Origin: Fratercula arctica
Lineage: Eukaryota > Chordata > Aves > Charadriiformes > Alcidae
Assembly: GCA_947846985.1 (NCBI GenBank)
Contig: CANTUZ010000025.1
Coordinates: forward strand, 15,622,100-15,686,099
DNA: 64,000 nucleotides
Reading direction: 5' to 3'
Shown: piece after piece, positions 11,158 through 21,400 of the stretch
Position numbering within the stretch: the first letter of the stretch is position 1
Layout: each line of letters starts with the position of its first letter
Notes under the pieces: generated by a model
What the model saw: the letters and a program-made list of their open reading frames with translations, nothing else
What the model was told of the DNA's origin: nothing
Databases searched by the model: none
Made by a program: the position numbers and the translations under genes

Positions 11158-11530
11158 TGTTGACGCGGAAGGCTCGAGCAATAACATGCAGACCAATGTG
11201 ATCAGGTTAATGCCACTTTATTCAACCTAAGTGTTACATTTATAGTATTATGATTTCTGTTCACGCGCTCTAACTCCTACTAATTGGCTGCATGTTATCC
11301 TCACGAGCTGTCCACGCGCTTAATTCTTTCTTGTCATTGGTCGACCTTTCTTGACGTATGATGTTTTCAATTCCTTTGTTACACTTCTTTGTGGTCAGCA
11401 CCTCCTTATCTCATGTCCGACAGTAACCTTTCTTAAACTCATGTCAAGGCAGGCCTACACAGCTGCTACCAACTCCTCAGTGCTTGGAGTGTTCATAGGG
11501 TGACCTCGTTGTATTAGAAATCCTTCCACA
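11158..11530 (-). repeat. 3' LTR of ERV-D (373 bp)
   Basis: On the minus strand it begins TGTGGAAGGATTTC and ends CGCGTCAACA, with proper TG...CA ends. It carries a TATA-like ACTATAAATG and a polyadenylation signal AATAAA (in GTTGAATAAAGTGG), plus CCAAT-like boxes. I see no difference from the copy at 16633-17005. Directly upstream on the minus strand, 11531-11543 is the purine tract AAAAAGGGGGATT. Confidence 0.95.
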
Positions 11531-11871
11531 AATCCCCCTTTTTGTTTTTGAACACTCCAAGACTCTTCAGTTGCAAGCATTACTTGATTAAACCATATTT
11601 TTCTTACCATGTGCTCCAAGCCTCTTTGCAAACAATAGAACAGACAAGGAACAATTAACAACACAACAAATACCACGATCAAAATCATTACGCCTATCTT
11701 TAAAAGGGACGCAACCCAGCCTGTGATTCCCCATCCTTTGAGCAGTCCTGTAAGCCAATGCCAGCTACTCTGTATCTCCACAATTCCCCCTTTTTTATTT
11801 TTTATGCAACAAAAAGCTTGATTAATCATTTTTTGCACTATTTTCTGTAAGCAGCCTAAAATACAGCACAT
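11531..11871 (-). pseudogene. env: ERV-D env transmembrane C-terminal fragment (TM fragment 2)
   Basis: Minus-strand frame ending against the 3' LTR. It contains an amphipathic Trp-rich segment (SSWHWLTGLLKGWGITGW), a strong membrane span (VMILIVVFVVLLIVPCLFYC) and a basic cytoplasmic tail, which is the usual end of a retroviral TM subunit. The ectodomain, fusion peptide and surface subunit are absent. The frame joins integrase-derived sequence upstream, so most of env has been deleted here. It stays open past the LTR border, as terminal retroviral genes often do. Confidence 0.75.
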
Positions 11872-12600
11872 GACAAGGATTGGATGACAAAGATGACATG
11901 TTTAGAAAATTTAAAACATAAGTTGCTTTATACAATTGCTCTTGAGGTGTCATACCGACAGGATTCCCCCTTTTTTGTTTATCAAGCATGGTTTTTAAGG
12001 TATGATGAATATGTTTCAGAATTGCTTGCCCAGTTGGGGAGTGAGGAATACCGGTGACGTGTTTGATACCCCTTGTCTGTAAAGAGGCCTGTATTTTAGC
12101 GGACACATAAGCTGGTCTGTTATCAGTTTTTACAGTTTTCGGTACTCCCATGACTGCAATGCATTGCAACCAATGTCAAATAACATCACGAGCCTTCTCT
12201 CCTGTATGAGCACTAGCTACAACAAGGTGAGAAAACAGATCAACTGAAACATGTACATAGCGCAAACGTCCAAATTCCATAATGTGCGTAACATCGGATT
12301 GCCAAAGTTCATCAGGTGTAAGCCCTCGCAGGGTAATCCCCGCAAATGATGGCAGAGGAGCCAGCTGCTGACAGCGCAAATGACCCTGCAAAATCAATCG
12401 TGCTAACATTTCAATCATCATAGTTACTGTTTTTGAAAAGATATGTGGCAAAAATACCCACTCTAATGCAGTCAGGCTCTTTGCGAGTGTATCATCCCAC
12501 TGTCCTATCAGGGCGTAAGGTTGAAATTTTTGATGTATCATAAACAAATATACAATGTGCTGTAATGCCTTCTGAGCTGTTGGGGTTAATGAACATGGAA
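11822..12600 (-). pseudogene. pol: ERV-D pol remnant: RT connection fused to integrase
   Basis: Minus-strand reading starts in RT connection-like sequence (LTPTAQKALQHIV, ALEWVFLPH) and then passes straight into the integrase core without an RNase H domain. Core motifs seen: LWQSDVTHI (first D), HVSVDLFSH, and TVKTDNRPAYVS (second D). The position of the catalytic glutamate reads SPTGQAILKHIHHTLK, with Lys where Glu is expected. One TGA, in 12173-12178, separates ARDVI from HWLQC. Only the C-terminal half of the zinc domain is present (RCQQLAPLP). It is therefore catalytically dead as well as truncated. It lies downstream of an env fragment, the reverse of normal pol-env order. Confidence 0.82.
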
Positions 12601-12977
12601 CCTACAGGGGAGGGGGGGGCAGGCAGACACAGCACTTCAGGGCGTCCCCTGTATCTTCAAAGTGCGCTCATGTCTAACCCCCTCTCTCCGACCCGAGACA
12701 GCCCCCTTATATCCTGCCCTGGACTGAGTGGAAAAGTACAGGCTAGGGTCACTGCATGCGTGGCCAGCGCATGCCGCGAGCCTCACCAGACTCATGATCC
12801 AGCTTTGCTAACTGCAGATGTCTGATACCTGACTCCCTTGTACTCCCTCCTTGTTATCTTCTTCTTTGAAAGTTAGGTTCTCATGGATACACATATAGCT
12901 TTTCAGCAACAGCACCAAGTCCCTTTTTCCCCACATGCATACTGGGTTTGGTTCAACTAGTAATTCTCCATCGTGTC
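12601..12977 (-). promoter_or_regulatory. Promoter/LTR-like patch inside ERV-D
   Basis: On the minus strand the segment around 12690-12730 reads CAGGATATAAGGGGGCTG, then a short GC-rich leader and a purine-rich run. That is the layout of a TATA box with a retroviral R/U5-like start. It sits between env TM fragment 1 and the integrase fragment. No full LTR with TG...CA ends can be delimited, so it could be the stub of a second LTR, retained from a recombination partner, or a chance TATA. It bears no visible similarity to the ERV-D LTRs. Confidence 0.35.
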
Positions 12978-13570
12978 TCACTCGAACCATCCTCTATTAT
13001 CCCTTACACATGCCACCCCGTGGTCCCTAGTTGGGACACAATGATAGTTTATAACTCGTACAAGGGTATGATGCAAAGCAACATCTGCAACTGATCGTAT
13101 AATGCTTATTAAACATAGCAAATAGCATACTAAACATAACAGACAGATTCCTTCCACACAGGCAATGAGTATAATTTCCTTCAATCAACCCCACCCCCAA
13201 GTCCATCCAGCAAAGAGATTTCACCCAGTGGTCTCTACAAGTTGCTGGCTCGGTCGGTGCAGTTCTTGCAACTGGGCATGGAGCGGTCACTTAGATTCAT
13301 ACAACACAGTCCTTTAAAATCTTGACAACCGTGTCCGTGAGCTAAAAGCAAAAAATCAATAGCAGCTCTGTTTTGCAGCATTGCATGTTGAATACTATCT
13401 ACATCTAGCAATAACTCAGAAACAGCTGTACTAGTAGCATTACTAAATTTATCCCTGGCAGCGAGAGAGTCCTTGTTATCAAGAATCCTTGGCAGCGAAA
13501 GAGTCCTTGTTAGCAAGAGCGCATGCGGACTCCCTGTTCTTGCTGGTACTGGGCTTTGATCTTCTTCCAC
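12978..13570 (-). pseudogene. env: ERV-D env transmembrane fragment 1, with CX6CC motif
   Basis: Minus-strand frame with a heptad-like helix and the immunosuppressive-domain-like segment [17 protein letters not shown]. This is followed by CQDFKGLCC, a CX6CC motif of the kind found in alpha/gamma-type TM subunits that are disulphide-linked to SU. The frame stops at TAG (after RASNL, near 13235) and, after a shift, a membrane span follows (IILIACVEGICLLCLVCYLL, about 13130-13180), then a basic tail. A near-perfect 31-33 bp tandem duplication (GGCAGCGARAGAGTCCTTGT core) lies at 13458-13520 just upstream of the helix. The surface subunit is not recognisable. Alpha/gamma-type TM inside a Lys3/beta-type backbone suggests recombination. 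Confidence 0.78.
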
Positions 13571-14761
13571 AACAGGCCAAGATTCTCAAGCAGCTAGATA
13601 AGGTGTCCCTGAGTCCATTACAGACTGATGTCATCTAAGTGTTTTTCTTGCAAGCACCCGAGGCTGAATAACAATTAGTGTGATATATGTGTTTTCCAGC
13701 ACCCAGGTGCGAGTCCCTTGAGCGTATTTACAATCCTCCTTGCTGATCTTCCGTTGCTTTCCCATATTCCACCCCCCCGCTCAAGAGACCACTTCTGCTG
13801 GGGTTCATTTAGTCTCGCAGAGTATAACACAGAGTAATTTACAAAGGCGTGCAATGACATATATACATATAGGAAAAAAAAAAAAACAAAACATATCTCT
13901 ATAGTACTGCTTGAATCAGGTGTCCTATTTCTCTTTTTCTGCCGCTTTCTCGTAGTGCCTATGGCATACTTTTGTGCTAATGCGGCACATTTCCCTTCTA
14001 ATTGTTCTTTATTGTTCTTTTTTTTTTTTTTTTTCCCCATCACTTAAGGCTGACATAAAAGTCTGCCTTTGCAACAAGAGCTCACCCTTAAGTTTCTCAT
14101 TTTCCTACAGAGGATCCTATAGATTTTGGCTTAACTCCTTTTCCCAATCAACCATGATCTTATAGGCAAACAACAAACAACCAGTCATACGCCCTGCATG
14201 GGTAAGCCATTCCCGAGAGCGTAAGCATGTCGGCTGGTGAAAACTCCCCCAATATTTCAGGACTTCCATCGGTTCTACAGCCCATCATGGCCTATCTACC
14301 TGGGGTGCGCTCGCCTTACATCTAAACATTGTGTATATACAAACTTCTTCGCTTGACAGTGTGTCAGCCCTAGTCACGTATGAGAACAGTACCACACCGG
14401 GCAGAACACCTGCTCAAGCGGAGTCACCAAACGACACTGCACACAGCAACAAACAAACAGTAGCACAGATGCTGATCAGCAGATATAAATTGGCGCCCAC
14501 ACACACTTACACAGCAGACATACAAAAACACCACTTCTATCTCAGGGAGAGGGCTGGGAAGGGGAGGGGGTGAGGCGGGCGGCGGCGGGAGCGAAGCGGC
14601 TCCGGCTCCGTCCTTCTCCCCCGACATTCTGACAATACACTGCAATACCCCAATTCCGGCTGCGCACGCATAAGCGGTTGAGAAGGAGGAACAGACGTGA
14701 TACCTGGCGCAAATGGAGGAGGTTTAAGAATGGAGGAACGCGATAATGACTTTCGTCTCTG
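13571..14761 (-). other. Unassigned internal segment of ERV-D with an arginine-rich frame
   Basis: About 1.2 kb with no recognisable capsid, protease or surface Env. Features on the minus strand: a CpG-rich Pro-rich frame near 14560-14640, a Lys/Glu helix interrupted by a 17-base A run (14018-14034 on the plus strand), and then a frame from 14043 to 13675 with a basic motif (TTRKRQKKRNR) followed by a hydrophobic run. A basic motif before a hydrophobic stretch resembles the long Env signal peptides of betaretroviruses that double as RNA-export factors, but no motif proves this and the hydrophobic run is partly low-complexity Phe from poly-T. Confidence 0.4.
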
Positions 14762-16448
14762 TTACTGTAAAATCTCCTCTGCAGTTGTAGCAGAGGCAGC
14801 CATAGCTTTAATCGGGGTTAAAGGTGGACATAAATCTGGTTCAGTCTCTGGATTTATTGGGCCAGGATCAAAGGGATCTTCTGGCTCTTCACCTCCTGAA
14901 TTCTGTTTTTGGTAATGTTTTTCAGAATTGGGAATTTGAGCATATTTAGGCTGAGGGTCTGCAACTGGGGGTGTCATTTCAAAAGACTGAGGTTCCTCTG
15001 GGGGAGCTTGTGGTGCCCCTCCAGCAACCCCTTGCAGGGCTTGCTCTGCGGGATGCAGTGTTCGTATGGCAGTGTATACAGTTTGCCAAGTAACTATTAT
15101 TCCTCTGGCAAGGACAAGCGCAGCGTCTCCTGCGTTTGCAATTCCTCCCCCACTTTTAGCCACTGAGCCAAATCGTAGGACCACCCTTCAGGGAACCATA
15201 AGCAATAATCACGTATCCATACAAGCAAAAAACTTCCGAGTCAAATACTCATTTGCATCCTATGAACCCATCTCTGCTTCTTCTAGCATAGTACAAATCC
15301 ATCTCCTCACTTTCTATTCTTTAACACTATCTCCCTTTTCTGATACATTACACTGTTGCGTATCCCCAGACTCGTCCGCTGCTGTTTCAGATGGATCACC
15401 CGTTCCCGGACTCCCACACACCCTCTCCTCAACCGCCTGCAAACCCTCCTTGATAACCTCATGAGCCTTTTTATAAGCAGCCCGTATCGCGCCCGCTTTC
15501 AAACCCTTATCAAGTCTCTGCATTTCCGCGAGCAATTGCTGCATAGTGTTCTGTTGTTAGCGGAGAGCGTCATGGAGCTCCGCATTATCTTTAGGTGGAT
15601 AGATGGTTTTCGGACAAACGTCCTCGGAGGATGATGACGTTTCCATAGGCTGAGGAGAGTCGGGGGGAACCTGCGTGGATGACTCCGGTAGACCAGAGTA
15701 CGGCGGAGCGGTCGGTTGCGGAGGCGTGAGAGGTGGTGGCGGCGAAAATGTCCATCCGTCAGACGCCCCCCAGAACTCCTTTTCTGACTGCTTTATTACA
15801 GGAAATGCATTGGAGAACGAACTGTTTCCCTCTTCCCCAGCTGCATCTAACACCTTCTGGGCTGTGGCGGCAATAACAGCTGATCCATGCATGCCTGCAA
15901 TCAGTCCCTTCACCTGTCGATAAGTGCCTGCCAGGTTCCAGGCTTCCTTATTCTCTGACTGCACTGCTTCCCACATTTCCACTCCAATTCTAGTCCATGT
16001 TGAAAGGTCAAAAAACTGAGTCGGATCTCTAAGCAATCCTCATCGTCGGCACCAAGATAGTTGTTCCAGTAAAGCACTCTCACTAAGGTTTTCCCTGGCA
16101 TTTTTTGCCAGCTGCAGCAAACTTTGTACCGCTGCCTTTTCCATGGCTGATACAGCCAAACCCATACTACCGTTCCCACTCTAGGTGGCTCCCACTTCCT
16201 GTGGGGTCGCGGATCCGCTCCTGCCTCTCTCGGGCAGCCTGGCTTACTTCATCCCACAACACTGCCCCTATTTTAGCCCACGTATCCTGGGCAAAGGCAG
16301 CCGCCACCGTGGGAAAAAGCCCCTTGTCTCTTGCCCATACTAGAAGTGACTTCAAAGAGGCAGAATCATATTCCAATCCTCTCATAGAGAGCATATGTTG
16401 GAGGAGCTTAACTACAGCCTCTTCTTCTTTTGAGGTTGCAGACCCCAT
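14762..16448 (-). pseudogene. gag: gag of ERV-D: matrix and proline-rich region only
   Basis: Begins at an ATG at 16446-16448 giving MGSATSKEEEAVVKLLQ, with an N-terminal Gly for myristoylation and a helical matrix-like domain. That frame stops at 16167. A second frame (MGLAVSAMEKAAVQSLLQLA, then LSTWTRIGVEMWEAVQ) carries on to a proline-rich stretch (SPPPPLTPPQPTAPP). It is interrupted by single stops near 16037-16045, 15555 and 15314 and resumes with another Pro-rich part (PPVADPQPKYAQIP) to a stop at 14762. I see no capsid major-homology-like block and no CCHC knuckle. The product would be non-functional as a particle protein. Confidence 0.8.
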
Positions 16449-16612
16449 CTCCTCCCGGCCGCCTGCATGATCAGAGCAGGATTTCCCTTTTTTGATGTGC
16501 TAGCGTCTTCCCGAGTGCCGGGGCAGCACTCACCTTTCGACCGCTTCTTCCGCCCCCTCCGATTGCCGGCTGGATTTCTGGGTAGATGCAGTCCCAAAAA
16601 ACCGATCTGAGG

Positions 16613-16630
16613 GTCCCTGTTCGGGCGCCA
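16613..16630 (-). other. ERV-D primer-binding site, tRNA-Lys3 type
   Basis: The minus strand reads TGGCGCCCGAACAGGGAC, an exact 18-base complement to the 3' end of tRNA-Lys3 as known for lentiviruses and MMTV. It lies two bases inside the 5' LTR. This primer choice, together with the 6-bp TSD, points to a betaretrovirus/ERVK-like backbone. Confidence 0.93.
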
Positions 16631-16632
16631 CT

Positions 16633-17005
16633 TGTTGACGCGGAAGGCTCGAGCAATAACATGCAGACCAATGTGATCAGGTTAATGCCACTTTATTCAA
16701 CCTAAGTGTTACATTTATAGTATTATGATTTCTGTTCACGCGCTCTAACTCCTACTAATTGGCTGCATGTTATCCTCACGAGCTGTCCACGCGCTTAATT
16801 CTTTCTTGTCATTGGTCGACCTTTCTTGACGTATGATGTTTTCAATTCCTTTGTTACACTTCTTTGTGGTCAGCACCTCCTTATCTCATGTCCGACAGTA
16901 ACCTTTCTTAAACTCATGTCAAGGCAGGCCTACACAGCTGCTACCAACTCCTCAGTGCTTGGAGTGTTCATAGGGTGACCTCGTTGTATTAGAAATCCTT
17001 CCACA
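16633..17005 (-). repeat. 5' LTR of ERV-D (373 bp)
   Basis: Twin of 11158-11530, with no difference seen. In minus-strand orientation the TATA-like TATAAAT is at 16713-16719 and the AATAAA signal at 16692-16697, so R would start roughly 25-30 bp after the TATA and be short. The TSD TCTCTA follows at 17006-17011. Confidence 0.95.
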
Positions 17006-18108
17006 TCTCTAAGTTGGAGAGATACGGATTTGATGGGTGGACTGTTTGGTGGATAAGGAACTGGCTGGATGGTCGCATCCAGAGGGTAGTGGTCAATGGC
17101 TCGATGTCCAGATGGAGAGGGGTGATAAGTGGTGTCCCTCAGGGATCTGTACTGGGACTGCTGCTGTTCAACATCTCTGTCGGTGACATGGACAGTGGGA
17201 TCAAGTCTGCTGACGACACTAAGCTGAGTGGTGTGGTCGACGTTCCAGAGGGACGGGATGTCATCCAGAGGGACCTGGAAGAGCTAGAGAGGTGGGCCCG
17301 TGCAAACCTCATGAAGTTCAACAAGGCCAAGTGCAAGGCCCTGCACTTGGGTCAGGAGAATGCTCATTATCAATACAGGCTGGGGGATGACGTGACAGAG
17401 ATCAGCCCTGTGGAAAAGAACTTGGGGGTACTCGTGGATGAAAAGCTGGACATGAGCCAAGAATGTGCACTTGCAGCTTGGAAGGCCAATTGCATCCTGG
17501 GCTGCATCAAAAGAACCGTGGCCAGCAGATCCAGAGAGGTGATTCTCCCCCTCTACTCTACTCTCGTGAGACCCCACCTGGAGTACTGCATCCAGCTCTG
17601 GAGTCCTCAGCACAAGAAGGACATGGACCTGTTGGAGGGGGTCCAGAAGATGTTGGAGGGCCACGAAGATGATCAGAGGGCTGGAGCACCTCTCCTATGA
17701 AGGCAGGCTGAGAGAGTTGGGGTTGTTCAGCCTGGAGAAGAGAAGGCTCCGGGGAGACCTTATAGCAGCCTTCCAGTACCTGAAGGGGGCATGTAAGAAA
17801 GCTGGGGAGGGGCTGTTTGCAAGGGCATGTAGCGATAGGACGAGGGCCAATGGTTTTAAACTAGGTAGGTTTAGGGTAGGTTTAGATTAGACATTAGGAA
17901 TAAGTTCTTTACAATGAGGGTGGTGAGGCACTGGAACGGGTTGCCCAGAGAGGTGGTGGAGGCCCCATCCCTGGAGACATTCAAGGCCAGGCTTGATGAG
18001 GCTCTGAGCAATCTGATCTAGTTGAAGATGTCCCTGCTTACTGCAGGGGGGTTGGACTAGATGACCTTTAAAGGTCCCTTCCAACCCAACACATTCTATG
18101 ATTCTATG
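17006..18108 (+). mobile_element. CR1 LINE, plus strand, RT to 3' end (part 2 of a split copy)
   Basis: Continuation of the CR1 at 10784-11157 after ERV-D. Removing the provirus and one TCTCTA copy gives a continuous CR1 sequence at the join. ORF2 carries GVPQGSVLG and then [11 protein letters not shown]: relative to other copies here about five codons before the catalytic ADD are missing, and the usual Phe is Ser. It continues through [20 protein letters not shown] to the 3' UTR and two ATTCTATG octamers ending at 18108. Frames are broken near 17650-17700. Confidence 0.92.
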
Positions 18109-18465
18109 TTGAACAAGACTGGACCCAGTACTGACCCCTGGAGAACACTGCCAGTTATGGGCCTCCAACTGGACTCTGTACCGCTAATGACAACCCTCTG
18201 AGCTCTGCCATTCAGACAGTTCTCAATCCACCTCACTGTCCACTCACCTAACCCACTCTTCCTAAGCTTACCTATGAGGATGTTATGGGAGACTAAGTCA
18301 AAAGGCTTGCTGAAGTCAAGGTAGACAACATCCACTGCTCTCCCCTCATCTACCCAGCCAGTCATTCCATCATAGAAGGCTCTCAGATTGGTCAAGCATG
18401 ATTTCCCCTTGGTGAATCCATGTTGACCACTCCCAATAACCTTCTTTTCCTCTAATACATCTCTT
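18109..18465 (-). mobile_element. CR1 LINE, minus strand, RT segment (part 2 of a split copy)
   Basis: The minus strand reads [42 protein letters not shown] and [13 protein letters not shown], exactly the RT part that precedes the piece at 9846-10783. The two are halves of one minus-strand element split by the plus-strand CR1. The distal (5'-truncated) end fades out near 18465 and is only approximate. Confidence 0.85.
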
Positions 18466-21400
18466 TCTTTTTGAAGCAGATTTTGTGTTGCTTTTTGGCA
18501 AACAGACAGGATTAAATTCTTCACACCCCTTCTTTTCCCTACTGACCCACCCAAATATCGAACCACTCAAAGAATTAAAAATGTAAATACACTGATAGGG
18601 ATTCCTCTGTAGCTGGGAATGTTGGAAGGGGATGTGTCCTTTCCCTGCCCACTCTAGATGGACCTGCATGATAAGGAAATGTGCTATCACTGGAGTTTCA
18701 TCTCTGCTCTTCCTCTTCAGTAGGAAACGTCAGTGGGTGTAGAGAGAGGAGACATCTGCCGCATAAGATGGAGGAAGGATTTGCTCCTCAGCAAGGCCAT
18801 GTGTGAGGGGCTCACCCCAGACTGCAGAAAAAGCTGGACCTCTGCTCCCTCTTGCTCTCAGTTGCCCAATTGCAGTAGCCCATACCACATGCGAGTGCAT
18901 TCAGACTGGCTCCAATTGGAGTTTTCTGGTGGGAGGAATGGAGTGAGGCAAACCTTCATTTTGCTTGGATTTGAGCAATGGTTTTGGTCTTGTTTCCAAA
19001 GAAAACATAGCTTATTCAGTCACACACCCATTCAGTCCACTCCCATCTGTTTGTTCACTTGCTTCCATGCTACCCCCATTTCCGTCTACACTCCCCCATG
19101 ATATTTTTGAACTTATTGATTGGTTTCAACCACATCACATTTAAAAAACCCTGAAGGTTTTGACGATAATTGCAATTTCACTAGTTGTGCAAAAATTGGC
19201 AGAGAAAAGGGATACAAATGCATTTCCCTGCTGAGAAGGTAGCGGGCAGAGTTCAGCCAGAGCAGCAGCTGTCCAATCTGCACCCACATACCGGCCAACG
19301 CAACTGACATGCGCAGTTAGCTACAGAGCTCACAGTCTTTTGGACATAGTGGAACTTATGGAAGAGGCTGTATTATTGAGATGGGAGAGCATGGGAGGCC
19401 TAAGATACAAATCTGTAACAAGCCAAGCTTCACTAGTTTGGCTTCATACTTTGAGAAAGCAATTATTACTTCCAAAGCTTTCACAGTATATGGAAGATGT
19501 GCCACTTAGCTTAGAAAAATGCCATGTCCCTGAAAAATGCCAGTATCATTGAAAGACCCAGGATATGTACAGTCAGTCCTGAATGCATTGAGGCAAACAG
19601 AGGAAAAGTTAGCTAGGCTCCAGCAAAGCAGCAAATTTCCATAATTGCTGATATCCAGAGGATAAGAGCCTCTGGCTAGGAGGGATTGACTTGTGCTCTT
19701 TCTTATCCTTCATCCATAAACATCTCCTGATTACTTTCTGAAATAGGTGCTGGGCTTGAGGAATAATTAGTTGGGTCTAGCACTGCTGTTTTCATTATTT
19801 CGTCCTCACTTGTTGCATATTCTGAGTGCTACTAAGGCAAGGAGTGAAGCTTGAACCAGGATTCATTGGGAAGGAGCCATGGACAGATTGACAAAGCTGC
19901 TGTGGGTTGAGAAACTGATAACTGTAGCAGTTTATGATGACCTTTATAAATGGGCATTGGAACCTTGAATTCAAGGGGGAAGCCATTAATCCTTTTGCAG
20001 AGATTAAAAATAATGTCATAGGGTATTTTGAAGTATGCAAAAATTTTCCTCCTGGTGACATACTTTCCTTTGGGTCTGATCTGAAAAGCTGTGCATTATC
20101 CCAGGGGCTTAGCTTCAAATAACAGAGAAGTGTGCAGGGAAAGGAGCTGCTTTCACACTTCATAAACGTAGGGCAACTTTCCACCAGGGAATCAGCAAGC
20201 AGGGTCCCTGCAGGACCTGCAAAGGTGTGTTTAAAACAAAAGTGAAGCAGGTTAAGAGACAACTGCAGTGATTAGGTCCAAGGGGCCAAGTGTTCCTTGT
20301 GTATAATAATCTGTTTATTGCAACAGTAACATCAGCAGAGTTTTGCTGATTTATTCTGTCTATGGTTCCACCCAGTCTTTTCTTTGTGAAAACAAGAAAA
20401 ACTTAGTAATAAGGTATTCTCACATCATAAAATATTTCAATACTGCAGAGCTACATGAAAATCTCAAAGTATTTGGAAAATATGGAGTATTTTGCTTAAG
20501 AAAGGCAAAAATATGCAACTTGATGAGAACAGTAGCAGATTTCCTTAGGGTTTGATGGCAATTGTAGTCTTCAATGTACTGAGGCTGCTAAGATTTTGGG
20601 GAGAGCAGAAATTGTTACTTCCCTAGTGTATGAGTGGGGAAACTGAGGCAAGGAAGGTTGAAAGGATCTCCTGGAAGAAGTCTATGTTGAACTTCTGAGC
20701 TTGCCTTTTTTTAAAAAAAAAAAAAGAAAAAAGCTTTTACTTTGTTTAGAGTCTCCTCTATCAGTGTTGTGGCTAAATATATTTTTCTTTCCAAATTCAA
20801 GATGAAATTGCTTTGATAAGAACTCAGTGATAGTGACTTACCACTTGCTGCACACAGTGATGAGGAATTACCAAGTAACTGCTCCGGGGTACCCTGAAAG
20901 GCTTTGCATCACTCAAAGGAAAGGTTCTGCCCGTTGTGTCGCCTTTGTGCAGGATGGTGGTCACAGCTCCCTATAGGCTTTGAACTGGTGCCTCCCTTGA
21001 AATCCAATGGTCCCAGCCCACAGCTTTTCCAGGTACCATTTGTTATCAGGATGACTTTTGTTCCTGTGGCGCAGCATGCTTAATCTTACCCTTCAGAACA
21101 CAGTGCTGGTGTGAAAAGTGCAGATATTGACTGGACAAAATGAAGGAAGGATAGTAAATCCTGTACCAGACAGCATGGATTGTATGACCTAATATGAACA
21201 ATTTTTCCTTCTTTCTAGGATAGATAGATATACCTGATATGAGGGCCTGTGTTGGTCAGTTGTCTGATAGGAAGAACAGAGGCTGCTCTCCTGAGCAACA
21301 ACTTCTGCTTGACTGCAGTGGACCTAGTGTTCTCTCTGGTTTCAACATCCAGGGCACAAAAAGTGCACTCTGCCCTTGCAGGCAGGAGCAGGAGAGATGA

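Larger units (their letters stand above)
11158..17005 (-). mobile_element. ERV-D: recently integrated, rearranged betaretrovirus-like provirus (5,848 bp)
   Basis: Minus-strand provirus with two 373-bp LTRs (11158-11530 and 16633-17005) that I read as identical base for base. They are flanked by the same six bases, TCTCTA, at 11152-11157 and 17006-17011. A tRNA-Lys3 primer site and a polypurine tract lie in the correct places. The internal order on the minus strand is gag matrix and proline-rich region, an unrecognised segment, an env transmembrane fragment, a promoter-like patch, RT-connection/integrase, and a second transmembrane fragment. Capsid, nucleocapsid, protease, RT palm, RNase H and surface Env are not visible. 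Such a copy cannot make its own particles and must have been mobilised in trans. Confidence 0.92.
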
